Assembly (NCBI GenBank): GCA_020848735.1
Contig: JADLHO010000177.1
Coordinates: 1-35,791, forward strand
DNA from: Planctomycetota bacterium
GTDB taxonomy: Bacteria > Planctomycetota > UBA1135 > UBA2386
Direction of reading: 5' to 3'
DNA: 35,791 nt
Of the stretch, positions 15,602 through 22,939 are shown piece by piece. Positions within the stretch are counted from its first letter, which is position 1. Each line of letters opens with the position of its first letter. Position numbers and translations under genes: made by a program. The notes beneath the pieces are model-generated. The model was not told the origin of the DNA. It did no database searches and was given only the letters and a program-made list of their open reading frames with translations.

Positions 15602-16795
15602 GTGGCGGTCGAAAGACTGTCGGGGGAACCGACCGTGACCAGCCGATTGTTGCTCGATCATCCAGTCCCGCTCGAAGAACTGCCGACGACGCGCGTCACG
15701 CGTCATCGCCTGCGCGCGACGGCGACGCTCGTCGCTGCAGCGGTGGTGTTCGCGCTCGTCATGGCGACCCTGTCCGCGAGCACCTGGCCGACGCTCGGCG
15801 CGGGGATCAGCGCCTATCTCGCGGCCGCGGGCGTGGTCGGGCTCGTCCTGTTGCTGCGCGGCCTCGTCGCCTGGACCGAGCGGCGCACGGTGACGATCGA
15901 CGCGACGCGCGTCGAGAGCGTGCGCACCACGTGTTTCGGCACGAGCGCCTGGAACGAGCCGCTGACCGCGTATCGGGGTGTCCTGCGCCGCGAGATCCTG
16001 GTGCCGGATCGGCATCGCCGCGGCCTGGCGACGGTCGTCCACGAGGTGCGTCTCGTGCACGATTCGGAGGCGCAATCCGTGACGCTCTACGCGACGCGCG
16101 ACGCCGAAGCCGCGCGCGAATACCAGACGCGGGCATGCCGGCAGCTCGGTCAGCGCGCGCTGGCGGTCGGTCTCGATGGATTCGTCGACGCCGAGTCGTC
16201 GCTCGCGCGCGTGGCATCGCCCGCGGCGGTCGAGGGTGCGGCCGGCAATCCCGTCGACCCGCGTCCGACCGAGCCCGCGCTGCGGCTCGATCGCATTCCC
16301 GGTGAACTGCGCGTCGAGCCGCGCCGCGACGGCGTCGCGGTGACGATCGAGCGCTGCGAGATGGCCTGGATGTCGTTGCCGATGATCATCGGCTTCCCGG
16401 TCGCATTGCTGTGGATCTCGGGGTCCTCGACCATGCCCGGACTGATGCGCGGACTGCTGGCGGTCTTCGCACTCGCCGTCGCGGTCGTGCTCGTCGGCGT
16501 CTTCGTGCTCGATCGCATCGGTCGCCGTCGCATCGAGGTGCGCGGTGCGCGCGTCGAGTACTTCGTCCACACGCCGTTCGGCGACCTGCTCCGCAATCGG
16601 ATCGACCTGCAGGACCTGCTCGGGGCGACGGTTCGCCGCGACGGTCACGGCCGCCCGGAGCTGGCGATCGAGTCCCGCGAACACGCGGTCGAGATCGGCG
16701 GGGGTCTCCCGATGGAGACGCTCGAATGGCTGCGCGCGTTGCTGATCCAGAACGCACGCCGCACGACCGTGGACGTCGTCGCAGCGGTGAGCTGA
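15602..16795 (+). CDS. Internally duplicated membrane protein, two (TM pair + PH-like) halves
   Basis: A 397-residue protein, not assigned to a named family. Half one has two transmembrane helices (about 41-60 and 68-90) then a beta-rich cytoplasmic stretch beginning 'RRTVTIDATRVESVRTTCFG'. Half two has two helices (about 256-274 and 283-303) then 'RRRIEVRGARVEYFVHTPFG'. The two post-membrane segments align well (RR.V.I...RVE......FG), so the protein looks like a tandem duplication of a TM-TM plus bacterial-PH-like unit. Envelope-stress or membrane-scaffold roles are known for bPH proteins, but the role here is unknown. Start: GTG at 15602, placed by the box upstream; a GTG at 15635, preceded by GGGGGA, is the alternative. 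Confidence 0.8.
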   Translation: MAVERLSGEPTVTSRLLLDHPVPLEELPTTRVTRHRLRATATLVAAAVVFALVMATLSASTWPTLGAGISAYLAAAGVVGLVLLLRGLVAWTERRTVTIDATRVESVRTTCFGTSAWNEPLTAYRGVLRREILVPDRHRRGLATVVHEVRLVHDSEAQSVTLYATRDAEAAREYQTRACRQLGQRALAVGLDGFVDAESSLARVASPAAVEGAAGNPVDPRPTEPALRLDRIPGELRVEPRRDGVAVTIERCEMAWMSLPMIIGFPVALLWISGSSTMPGLMRGLLAVFALAVAVVLVGVFVLDRIGRRRIEVRGARVEYFVHTPFGDLLRNRIDLQDLLGATVRRDGHGRPELAIESREHAVEIGGGLPMETLEWLRALLIQNARRTTVDVVAAVS

Positions 16796-16842
16796 GCGGG
16801 CCCGCGGCGGGCGCGGTCGTGGCGCCTCCGCCTGCGCCGCGG

Positions 16843-16848
16843 CATGCT
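16843..16848 (+). promoter_or_regulatory. Possible -10 box CATGCT for the lipoprotein operon
   Basis: GGCATGCTCCGCGCC; the hexamer ends 7 nt before the ATG at 16856, the same spacing as the TAGCAT boxes, although its first base is not T. Confidence 0.3.
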
Positions 16849-16855
16849 CCGCGCC

Positions 16856-17596
16856 ATGTCCAGGTCCGCGTGCTGGTTCGCCCTCGTCCTCTTCGCCTCC
16901 GCGTGCAACTCGGTGACGAGCACCGGGAATGCCCCGCCGGCGTCGAACGCGCCGTCTCCGGAGTCGGCGTCGGCGAAGCCCGACGAAGAGGATCCGACCG
17001 AGGTCATCGCCGCGCTGAAGCGTGAGTTCGAGGAGGCCCGCATCGAGCTGCGATCGACGGAGCTGAGCGTCGAGGACCGCCGCCTGGACTCGGCGCACCA
17101 GATCGAGAAGGCGCAGCGTGGCGTGGAGGCAGCCCAGCGCGCGCTCGAGTTGTTCGCCGAATGGGAGGTCCCGCTCCAGGTCGACTCCGCGAAGCTCGAG
17201 GTGGATCGCGATCGTGGCAACCTCCTCGACCAGCGCGCCGAGCTCGCCGAGCTCGAGGCGATGTATGCCGCGGAGGAGTTCGCGAAGACGACCAAGGAGC
17301 TGGTCATCCAGCGCGGGCGGCGGCACGTCGCGCACGCCGAGCGTGATCTCGAGCTCACCGAACGGCGATTGCGGCAGGAGGAGATCGCGCGCGAGCATCG
17401 CCGGCTCGAGCTCACCCACGCGGTGCGCGACGCCGAGTTCGAGTTGCGGGGGGCGGGCGCCGAGGCCGAGAAGCTCGGACTCGACCTCGACCTCGAGCTG
17501 CGGCGTGCGCGGCAGAAGATCGACGACGTCGAACGCAAGCTGCGGAAGAAGATCGTGGAGCAGAACGCGACGCCGAAGCCGACGGAGCGGTCGTGA
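16856..17596 (+). CDS. Coiled-coil lipoprotein, unknown function
   Basis: A 246-residue protein with a lipoprotein-type signal ('FALVLFASAC', Cys17), a Pro/Ser/Ala-rich linker to about residue 45, then an almost continuous charged coiled coil (about 50-238) dense in Glu, Arg, Leu and Ala. It should be a long rod anchored in a membrane. It resembles the hairpin of efflux-adaptor or tether proteins in composition but shows no lipoyl or barrel domain, so I do not assign it there. The next gene starts at a GTG overlapping this stop by 4 bp, so the two are co-translated. The ATG at 16856 is preferred to 16844 because the signal peptide starts there and the box lies upstream. Confidence 0.8.
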   Translation: MSRSACWFALVLFASACNSVTSTGNAPPASNAPSPESASAKPDEEDPTEVIAALKREFEEARIELRSTELSVEDRRLDSAHQIEKAQRGVEAAQRALELFAEWEVPLQVDSAKLEVDRDRGNLLDQRAELAELEAMYAAEEFAKTTKELVIQRGRRHVAHAERDLELTERRLRQEEIAREHRRLELTHAVRDAEFELRGAGAEAEKLGLDLDLELRRARQKIDDVERKLRKKIVEQNATPKPTERS

Positions 17597-18762
17597 GCGC
17601 GCCCCTCCGCCTCGCGGCGTGGGCCGCCGTCGGCCTCGCCGGCCTCGGCGGCGTCCTCGCCCAGGAGCCGGCACGGCTCGCGGCGCGCGAGGAGCTCCGC
17701 ACCGACGAGGGCGCTCGCGCTGCGATGGATCGCGCCCTCGCGTGGCTGGTCGCATCGCAGGGCGAGAACGGGGCCTTCGCCGTCGGCGTGCTCGACACGC
17801 TTCACGAGTCGGGCTTCTCGGTGGAGACCTATTACGCGTGGCAGGTGGCGGCACACGCGCTTGCCTGCAAGGCCCTGCTCGAGGCGCCCGAGACACCGGA
17901 GCGCCGAGCCGGTCTCGAGCGCGGGCTCGAGTGGTACGTGACCAGCCGCATGCCGTTGCGCGGGAGCGACTGGGACAACGATGCGGTCTGGGGCTGGCTG
18001 TATGGCGCGGTGATGGCGGTCGACGTCGCGCGCGACGCGCGTTTCGCGAGCACGCCGCTCGCCGCGCGCGTCACCGAACGCGGCAAGGAGCACATCGCCG
18101 CGCTGCTGCGCAACCAGACCCCGGAGGGCGGTTTCGGCTATTACGACGACCCGCCGTACACGCGCCGTCCGAAATGGGCGACGAGCTTCTGCACCGCGCT
18201 CGTCCTGCCGGCCCTGCGCGTCGCCCACGAGCGCGACTGGTTCCGCGACGAGGCCGCGATCCTGCGGGCCCTGAAGTACGTGCGGCTCTGCGCGCTGCCG
18301 AATGGCGCCTATGCCTACGATCTCCGCGCCGTGCCGCGGAGCTTCGCCGGCGAGAGCATCGACGCGACGAAGGGCAGCCTCGGGCGCATCCAGGTCTGCA
18401 ATTGGGCCCGCTGGTCGCTGGGTGATCCGGCGGTCGAAGCCGCAGACGTCCGCCGCGGACTCGAGCTCTTCTTCGCACAGCACGAGTTCCTCGCCGTGGC
18501 CCGCATGCGGCCCGTGCCCCACGAGGGCTATTACGCCAACGCCGGCTACTTCTTCCTCTTCGGCCATTACTACGCGTCGCAGACGATCGAGCTCCTGCCC
18601 GCCGACGAGCGCCCGTCGTTCCGCACGAAGCTCCGCGAGCGTCTGCTGGCGACGCAACGCGAGGATGGCTCCTTCTGCGACTTCGGGTCCTCGAGCTACC
18701 AGACCACGGCCGGGACCGCCTTTGCGGCGATGGCCCTCCGCGCCGGTCTGCCGCGGGAGTGA
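17593..18762 (+). CDS. Exported squalene-cyclase/prenyltransferase-fold (alpha-alpha toroid) protein
   Basis: A 389-residue protein with a signal peptide (about 1-24, ending LAQ). It contains repeated alpha-toroid units of the 'Q...G.F' type: 'WLVASQGENGAFAVG' (51-65), 'LLRNQTPEGGFGYYDD' and 'LLATQREDGSFCDFGSS'. This is the terpene cyclase/prenyltransferase-like repeat fold. A canonical DxDD cyclase motif is not evident; an acidic D126-W-D-N-D130 stretch is the nearest feature. Together with export, this argues for a binding or polysaccharide/peptide-related role rather than triterpene cyclisation (inference). The GTG start overlaps the lipoprotein stop (GTGA), and the stop overlaps the next start in the same way. 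Confidence 0.85.
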   Translation: MSAPLRLAAWAAVGLAGLGGVLAQEPARLAAREELRTDEGARAAMDRALAWLVASQGENGAFAVGVLDTLHESGFSVETYYAWQVAAHALACKALLEAPETPERRAGLERGLEWYVTSRMPLRGSDWDNDAVWGWLYGAVMAVDVARDARFASTPLAARVTERGKEHIAALLRNQTPEGGFGYYDDPPYTRRPKWATSFCTALVLPALRVAHERDWFRDEAAILRALKYVRLCALPNGAYAYDLRAVPRSFAGESIDATKGSLGRIQVCNWARWSLGDPAVEAADVRRGLELFFAQHEFLAVARMRPVPHEGYYANAGYFFLFGHYYASQTIELLPADERPSFRTKLRERLLATQREDGSFCDFGSSSYQTTAGTAFAAMALRAGLPRE

Positions 18763-19139
18763 CGCGCGTGGATCGACCGCCGACCGGAGTCGAGGTGCGG
18801 GAGCTGCTGCGTCCGCTCGACGAACTCGATCGGCGGGTCCTCGGCGGACTCGTCGCGATGCTCATCGCGGAGCCGGCGCGCTGCCGCGATCGCGAGGGCC
18901 TCGCCCAGTGCTTCGTGCAGCTCGCCGTCGTCGCCTCGAGCGACGACGCGGATCCCGCGCAGGCGACCAGCGAGGACGTCGAGCGGATCCGCCGCTATGC
19001 GGAGGCGCGCCACCGGCCCGTCGTCAATGCGGCGCTCGCGCTCTTCCTGCGCATCGCCGAGGACCTGCGCGTGTCGAAGTCCAAGCCCACGCCCGACGCC
19101 GCGAAGGCGATCCTCGTCGCCTACCTCGCCGAAGTCTGA
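18759..19139 (+). CDS. Small helical protein, unknown function
   Basis: A 126-residue, mostly alpha-helical cytoplasmic protein without a signal peptide. It carries an acidic stretch 'VASSDDADPAQATSEDVERI' and an Ala/Leu-rich C-terminal helix 'NAALALFLRIAEDLRVSKSK'. No family recognised. It is third in a chain of 4-bp GTGA overlaps after the lipoprotein and the toroid protein, which is the best evidence that it is real and works with them. A GTG three codons later (18768) is another possible start. It is convergent with the CBM9-like gene, 12 nt apart. Confidence 0.7.
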   Translation: MTRVDRPPTGVEVRELLRPLDELDRRVLGGLVAMLIAEPARCRDREGLAQCFVQLAVVASSDDADPAQATSEDVERIRRYAEARHRPVVNAALALFLRIAEDLRVSKSKPTPDAAKAILVAYLAEV

Positions 19140-19151
19140 CGAGGGCGCGCC

Positions 19152-19745
19152 TCAGGGCCTGCCGGCATCCGCGGCGATGCGACAGAGCGTCCACTCCAGC
19201 GGCCGATGGAACCGCAGCACGGGATGGGGGGACGACGAGGAGAGCATCGGTTCGCGGCCGCGCGTCGCGTCGTAGCGGCAGAACGAGACGCGCACGAGCT
19301 CGCCGGGGCCGGCGCGCAGCGGGACGCGCGCACGCGCCTCCCAGCCGTGGACCGTGCGGCGCGCGCTCGATTCGATCGCCGACGGATCCTGCGCGACCTC
19401 GTCGATCGATGCGATGCGCGCCCCGTGCCCGAAGTCGTCGAAGCGCAGGTGGAGCTTCACGTTGTCGGGGGTCACGTGCACCTCCACATAGCGTTCCTCG
19501 TCCTCGCGCCGCGCGAAGATCTCGAACACGTCTCCCAGCTCCCAGGTCCGCGCATTGTGAGTGCGCGCGTCGTTGAACACGTCGTCGTCGTCGAGCTCCG
19601 CACGCACGAGCAATGCGCCGTCGGCGAAGCCGGCCCAGACGCGGGTCGGGCGCAGTCCGGCCTCTTGGACGGCATTCCAGGCCTGGCCCAGCGTGAACTC
19701 CGCGCTCGGTTCGCGCGCGAGCAGACGCGGCGCGGGCGCCATCAT
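19152..19745 (-). CDS. CBM9/DOMON-like carbohydrate-binding-fold protein
   Basis: A 197-residue beta-sandwich protein. 'TRVWAGFADGALLVRAELDDDDVFND' is the typical opening of CBM9-like domains, followed by 'WELGDVFEIFARREDEERYVEVHVTP'. It ends with 'HPVLRFHRPLEWTLCRI', matching the family's closing 'H.P..F..I' motif. Such domains bind sugars or glycan ends and are usually exported, but no signal peptide is present, so it may be cytoplasmic or lack its exporting partner. The start ATGATG overlaps the upstream lipoprotein stop by 4 bp, so the two are coupled. Last gene of the minus-strand trio. Confidence 0.82.
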   Translation of the reverse strand: MMAPAPRLLAREPSAEFTLGQAWNAVQEAGLRPTRVWAGFADGALLVRAELDDDDVFNDARTHNARTWELGDVFEIFARREDEERYVEVHVTPDNVKLHLRFDDFGHGARIASIDEVAQDPSAIESSARRTVHGWEARARVPLRAGPGELVRVSFCRYDATRGREPMLSSSSPHPVLRFHRPLEWTLCRIAADAGRP

Positions 19746-20161
19746 TCCGGGGCCGTGACCAGGGTGTCGTAGACCGCGACGCGCTCCACGTGCGCGAAGA
19801 AGCGCGCCTTCATCGCGTCGTGGATCGGCTCCGTCTGCCAGGCGATCTCGGCCTCGTTCGACGCGAAGGTCACCGTCGTGCCGACGTGGAAGCTGTCGTC
19901 GACGACGTCGCGCTCGCTCGGCCTGGGGACGCCGGCGGCCACGGCGACCACGCCGGGCGCCTTCGCGACTTCCGTGCGGTAGAAGGCGATCATCGCGTCG
20001 GCGGTGCCGGGCGGCGCGTCGGCCTTCAGCCAGAAGAAGACCGTGTGTGCGACGCGCCCCGGGGCCTCGACGCCGGGTGCGGCGCTGCAGGCGGTCGAGA
20101 CGAGGGCGAGGAGCAGCGTCAGGAGTCCTGCGCGATGCGGTGTCGGAGGGACGTGCGGCAT
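19742..20161 (-). CDS. Dabb (stress-responsive alpha/beta barrel) domain lipoprotein
   Basis: A 139-residue protein with a lipoprotein signal ('LLTLLLALVSTAC', Cys25). The mature region is a ferredoxin-like Dabb domain: it begins 'VAHTVFFWLKADAPPGTADAM' (the hallmark 'xHxVxFxLK' strand) and continues 'DDSFHVGTTVTFASNEAEIAWQTEPIHDAM' to '...VYDTLVTAPE'. Dabb proteins are small dimeric barrels, some catalytic (olivetolic acid cyclase), most of unknown role. An envelope-anchored copy is less common. A minus-strand GATCAT box (20169-20174) lies 7 nt before the ATG. The stop overlaps the CBM9-like gene start (ATGA). Confidence 0.88.
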   Translation of the reverse strand: MPHVPPTPHRAGLLTLLLALVSTACSAAPGVEAPGRVAHTVFFWLKADAPPGTADAMIAFYRTEVAKAPGVVAVAAGVPRPSERDVVDDSFHVGTTVTFASNEAEIAWQTEPIHDAMKARFFAHVERVAVYDTLVTAPE

Positions 20162-20168
20162 GCCGGCG

Positions 20169-20174
20169 ATGATC
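20169..20174 (-). promoter_or_regulatory. Possible -10 box GATCAT for the Dabb lipoprotein
   Basis: Minus-strand TGCGATCATCGCCGGC; the hexamer ends 7 nt before the ATG at 20161, consistent with the leaderless pattern of the window. Confidence 0.3.
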
Positions 20175-20226
20175 GCAGGCCAGACGCGTCGTTCCAGAGT
20201 CCCCTCCTCGCGGCGGTCGGGCTCCG

Positions 20227-20592
20227 TCAGCCGCTGAGCGGCTTGAACAGGGCCGATGCCGCCGACAACGCGACCGCGACGGCCGTCGCCAGCAGCAGGG
20301 CATTGCCACGCACCCAGTTCCGCTTCCACGCGATCGGCACGAACCCCACGAGCGTCCAGATCGCGAGTTTCGCATAGAGCCAGGGCTGCCAGCTCGAGGG
20401 TCCACCGATGCCGAGGCGCGCCATCATCCCGAAGCCGCCGACCAACATGAGGAAGAGCCCGATCCCGTGGAGCAGCTTCGCCTTGCGGAGCGGACCAGCC
20501 TGTTCGTCGCGGAGCAGGTGGAGCGCGCCGACGCCGAGGAGGAGCAGGGCAAGGCCGACGAAGTGGACGAGTTTGTAGGTCGCGTAGCTCAT
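20227..20592 (-). CDS. Small four-TM membrane protein (SirB-like), unknown function
   Basis: A 121-residue integral membrane protein with four predicted helices: 'LVHFVGLALLLLGVGALHLL', 'LLHGIGLFLMLVGGFGMMA', 'LYAKLAIWTLVGFVPIAW' and 'ALLLATAVAVALSAASALF'. The small size, the His in helix 1 ('KLVHFVG') and the Lys/His pair before helix 2 ('KLLHGIG') resemble SirB/CopD-like small membrane proteins, some of which bind haem or metal, but I do not claim function. It heads the minus-strand trio; 65 nt separate it from the Dabb lipoprotein. Start ATG at 20592; no clear Shine-Dalgarno site. Confidence 0.8.
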   Translation of the reverse strand: MSYATYKLVHFVGLALLLLGVGALHLLRDEQAGPLRKAKLLHGIGLFLMLVGGFGMMARLGIGGPSSWQPWLYAKLAIWTLVGFVPIAWKRNWVRGNALLLATAVAVALSAASALFKPLSG

Positions 20593-20730
20593 GCAGGTCG
20601 ATCCGAGACGAGGTCCCGTGCGGGCTGGGACCGGGGGGGCCCGGTCGGCCGCGGCGGGCAGGCGTTCAAGCGCGGATGGGGACGCCGGGCGGCCCGTCCG
20701 CGGACTCGACACGACCGGGCGCCCCTTGGC

Positions 20731-20736
20731 TATCCT
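20731..20736 (+). promoter_or_regulatory. Putative -10 box TATCCT
   Basis: TTGGCTATCCTCCGCCACCC; the hexamer ends 9 nt before the ATG at 20746. The flanks (TTGGC before, CCGCC after) match those of the TAGCAT box at 5945. Confidence 0.45.
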
Positions 20737-20745
20737 CCGCCACCC

Positions 20746-21150
20746 ATGGGGCCGCAACCTCCGCTTCCGTCCGGCGATCCCTTCGAGCACTTCGGCGAGC
20801 GCATGGACTCGTGGGAGATGATGGAACGGGAGGGGCTGCTCGCGGCCGGGCTGGCCCGCGACGTGCTCCGCGGCAATCCCGGAACCGAACTCGCCGCGCT
20901 CGTCGCGGCGCGCGACTCGAGAGAAGGCGAGATGCTCACGGCGCAGAGGCGACCGGGACCGCGCGCGGAGACCGACCGCGCGATCATCGTGCTGATGCCG
21001 CGAGCGGCGGCGCGCCAGTCGCTGGGAGGGGCCTGCGAACCGCTCCTGGAGCCCTTCGACCAGATCGTCGACGCGGGGATGCTGCCGATCGTGATCGTCA
21101 CGCGCCATGGGATGCGGCTCATGGGACGCCAGTTGGAGCTCGAGGCGTGA
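20746..21150 (+). CDS. Hypothetical protein, upstream partner of the DUF5946 gene
   Basis: A 134-residue soluble protein. The N-terminal half is acidic and Met-rich ('FEHFGERMDSWEMMEREGLL'); a charged middle is followed by alternating hydrophobic strands and helices ('AIIVLMPRAAA', 'DAGMLPIVIVTRHGMRLMG'). One Cys, no signal peptide, no transmembrane segment. No family recognised. Evidence that it is real: a promoter-like box just upstream of this ATG and a 4-bp GTGA overlap with the next gene. Confidence 0.65.
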   Translation: MGPQPPLPSGDPFEHFGERMDSWEMMEREGLLAAGLARDVLRGNPGTELAALVAARDSREGEMLTAQRRPGPRAETDRAIIVLMPRAAARQSLGGACEPLLEPFDQIVDAGMLPIVIVTRHGMRLMGRQLELEA

Positions 21151-21662
21151 ACGGCGAGTCGCGTTGCCCGGGCTGCGGTCTCGTCATGCCGAGGTCGGCG
21201 AAGACCAACGGCAGCTACTACCACTGTTCGGGGGAGTGCTGGTCGCTCTTCGGTGAGGTCCTGGCGGCCGAATTCGGCAACCTGCTCCTCTTCCGCAAGG
21301 TGCATCAGCTCACGGTCGATGCCTATGCGGTGCAGCACGCGGGCGGGCCGCACCCCGACAAGTCCGTCTGCGTGCACCTCGTCGGGCTCTGCCTCGTCCA
21401 CGAGCACGGCCTGGCGAGCCCCGAGGTCGCGCCGAAGCTCCAGGGACTCGCCACGCGCGTGAAGGACTGGCCGCACTTCGAGCCGCCGCAGGGCCAGGGT
21501 CATCTCACCGTCTTCGACGTCGCGGCCGCCGCCGACCACGACGAGCACGCGGCGCGCGTGCGTGCCTGGGCCGCCGAGGTCTGGGCCGATTGGGCGGAGC
21601 ACCACGCCGCGGTGCGCGGCCTCGCCGCGGCGGCGCTGGGAGGCGATCCGCCGCGTCGCTGA
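21147..21662 (+). CDS. DUF5946 family protein
   Basis: A 171-residue protein of a family with unknown function. The N-terminus has putative zinc-binding Cys pairs: 'CPGCG' (Cys7, Cys10) and 'YYHCSGECWSLFGEVLAAEFG' (Cys27, Cys31). The signature 'VHQLTVDAYAVQHAGGPHPDKS' (52-73) follows, then a His-rich segment 'CVHLVGLCLVHEHG'. Residues 100-120 contain 'DWPHFEPPQGQGHLTVFDV', also typical. The GTG start overlaps the upstream stop by 4 bp (GTGA), so the two are co-translated. Cytoplasmic by lack of a signal. Confidence 0.85.
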   Translation: MNGESRCPGCGLVMPRSAKTNGSYYHCSGECWSLFGEVLAAEFGNLLLFRKVHQLTVDAYAVQHAGGPHPDKSVCVHLVGLCLVHEHGLASPEVAPKLQGLATRVKDWPHFEPPQGQGHLTVFDVAAAADHDEHAARVRAWAAEVWADWAEHHAAVRGLAAAALGGDPPRR

Positions 21663-21805
21663 GGAATCGCGGTACGGCCCCCCGCATCCGCGTCCTGCGC
21701 CGGACGGGGAATTCGCAAAGATCCTCGTCCGGTCCGCGGCGCTTCTCGCCATTGGTGGTCGAGCAACCCGCCATCCGAACCCCCCAGCCCGAGATCACCG
21801 ATCCG

Positions 21806-22327
21806 ATGTCCCGCTTCCTCCTCTTCGCCGCCGCTCTCTGGTTCGCCGTGTCGCAGCCCTGTGCGCAGACGACCGGCGTTCCCCTCGTCAACGACCTGCG
21901 GATCCTGCTGCCTCCGACCTACATCCCGGCGGGCAGCGGCACGACCTCGTGCGGGCCGGGCACCAACCAGGGCTTCATCCCCGGTGCGCCCTTCGTCGTC
22001 GCCTACGACGTGAACGCGGTGGGCTCGACCGGAGCGATCCTGCTGCTCGACTTCTTCAATCCCTGCTCCTCGCCGGGCTTCCCCTTCTTTCCCGCGCAGC
22101 TCCCGACCTGTGCGGGTCCGGTCGCGGGCGGCACCAATCTCTGGTACGCGCTCGGCTTCACGCCGGTCCCGGTCCCCGTGCCGGGCATCACGGGCACGAC
22201 CGGGATCACGCGCTGGAACTTCAACGTGCCGCTCGGTCCGGGAACCGTCTGGGCGCAGTGCGTGATCCTCGACGCCTGCTCCTCGCTGAGCTTCAAGTTC
22301 TCCCAGGCCCTGGGCTTCTCCTGGTGA
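21806..22327 (+). CDS. Small secreted protein, paralogue A of a tandem pair
   Basis: A 173-residue exported protein. Signal peptide 1-20/21 ('FLLFAAALWFAVSQPCAQ'). The mature part is beta-rich and Gly/Pro/aromatic-rich, with Cys at 49, 87, 102, 152 and 158. Long blocks are identical in its neighbour at 22391, such as 'GSGTTSCGPGTNQGFIPGAP', 'LLLDFFNPCSSPGF' and 'WNFNVPLGPGTVWAQC'. The C-terminal strands '...GTVWAQCVILDACSSLSFKFSQALGF' resemble the shared secreted module seen elsewhere here. No known family or catalytic motif. The ATG at 21806 is chosen because the signal peptide begins there. Confidence 0.82.
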   Translation: MSRFLLFAAALWFAVSQPCAQTTGVPLVNDLRILLPPTYIPAGSGTTSCGPGTNQGFIPGAPFVVAYDVNAVGSTGAILLLDFFNPCSSPGFPFFPAQLPTCAGPVAGGTNLWYALGFTPVPVPVPGITGTTGITRWNFNVPLGPGTVWAQCVILDACSSLSFKFSQALGFSW

Positions 22328-22333
22328 GCCGTG

Positions 22334-22353
22334 CGGGGCCAGCAAGGGCCCCG
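22334..22353 (+). terminator. GC hairpin between the tandem paralogues
   Basis: CGGGGCC (22334-22340) / GGCCCCG (22347-22353), loop AGCAAG, 6 nt after the first paralogue's stop. No T-tract; it may separate or tune expression of the two copies. Confidence 0.45.
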
Positions 22354-22390
22354 TCGATCCCGCACCGCCACTCCACAAGGCACGTCCATC

Positions 22391-22912
22391 ATGCTCCGCG
22401 TCCTCTCCATCCTGTTCCTGTCGCTCCTCTGCGCCAGCCGCGCGACGGCGCAGACCACGGGCGTCCCCAACGTCAACGACCTGCAGATCCGCCTGCCCCC
22501 GCTCTACGTGCCGACCGGCAGTGGCACCACCTCGTGTGGGCCAGGCACCAACCAGGGCTTCATCCCCGGCGCTCCCTTCCCGGTCGCCTATGAGACGACC
22601 TCGAACACGGCGACGGCGGCGGTCCTGCTGCTCGACTTCTTCAATCCCTGCAGCTCCCCGGGCTTCGCCTTCTTCCCGGCGCAGCCCGTCACCTGCGCGG
22701 GTCCGATCGCGGGCGGCACCAACGTCTGGTACGCGCTCGGCTTCGCACCCGTGCCGGTTGCGGTCGTCGGCGTCACGAACGCCCTCGGCTATACGCGGTG
22801 GAACTTCAACGTCCCGCTCGGCCCCGGAACCGTCTGGGCGCAGTGCCTCTTCCTCGACACCTGCTCCTCGTTGAACTTCAAGTTCTCGCAGGCGTTGGGG
22901 TTCAGTTGGTGA
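22391..22912 (+). CDS. Small secreted protein, paralogue B of a tandem pair
   Basis: A 173-residue exported protein with the same length and plan as the gene at 21806. Signal peptide about 1-21 (ending RATAQ); the mature sequences align without gaps by eye and share all five Cys. Differences cluster in the signal peptide, around 68-78 ('ETTSNTATAAV' against 'DVNAVGSTGAI') and around 121-135. These look like variable loops on a conserved scaffold. Function unknown; the pair could be matrix, sheath or surface components (inference). It ends 16 nt before the convergent kinase gene. Confidence 0.82.
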   Translation: MLRVLSILFLSLLCASRATAQTTGVPNVNDLQIRLPPLYVPTGSGTTSCGPGTNQGFIPGAPFPVAYETTSNTATAAVLLLDFFNPCSSPGFAFFPAQPVTCAGPIAGGTNVWYALGFAPVPVAVVGVTNALGYTRWNFNVPLGPGTVWAQCLFLDTCSSLNFKFSQALGFSW

Positions 22913-22921
22913 GGGATGGCA

Positions 22922-22939
22922 GGCCGCGTCAACGCGGCC
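22922..22939. terminator. GC hairpin across the stop of the third kinase
   Basis: Perfect GGCCGCG (22922-22928) / CGCGGCC (22933-22939) with loop TCAA, which contains the minus-strand stop codon. Its symmetry lets it serve both convergent genes. No T-tract. Confidence 0.5.

Noticed and set aside
14519..17896. A 1125-residue minus-strand open frame
   Set aside because: It covers five plus-strand genes with real domains; the composition is Arg/Pro/Asp-rich and shows no fold signals.
17593..18762. Calling the toroid protein a squalene-hopene cyclase
   Set aside because: It is about 390 residues (cyclases are about 630), carries a signal peptide, and shows no clear DxDD motif.
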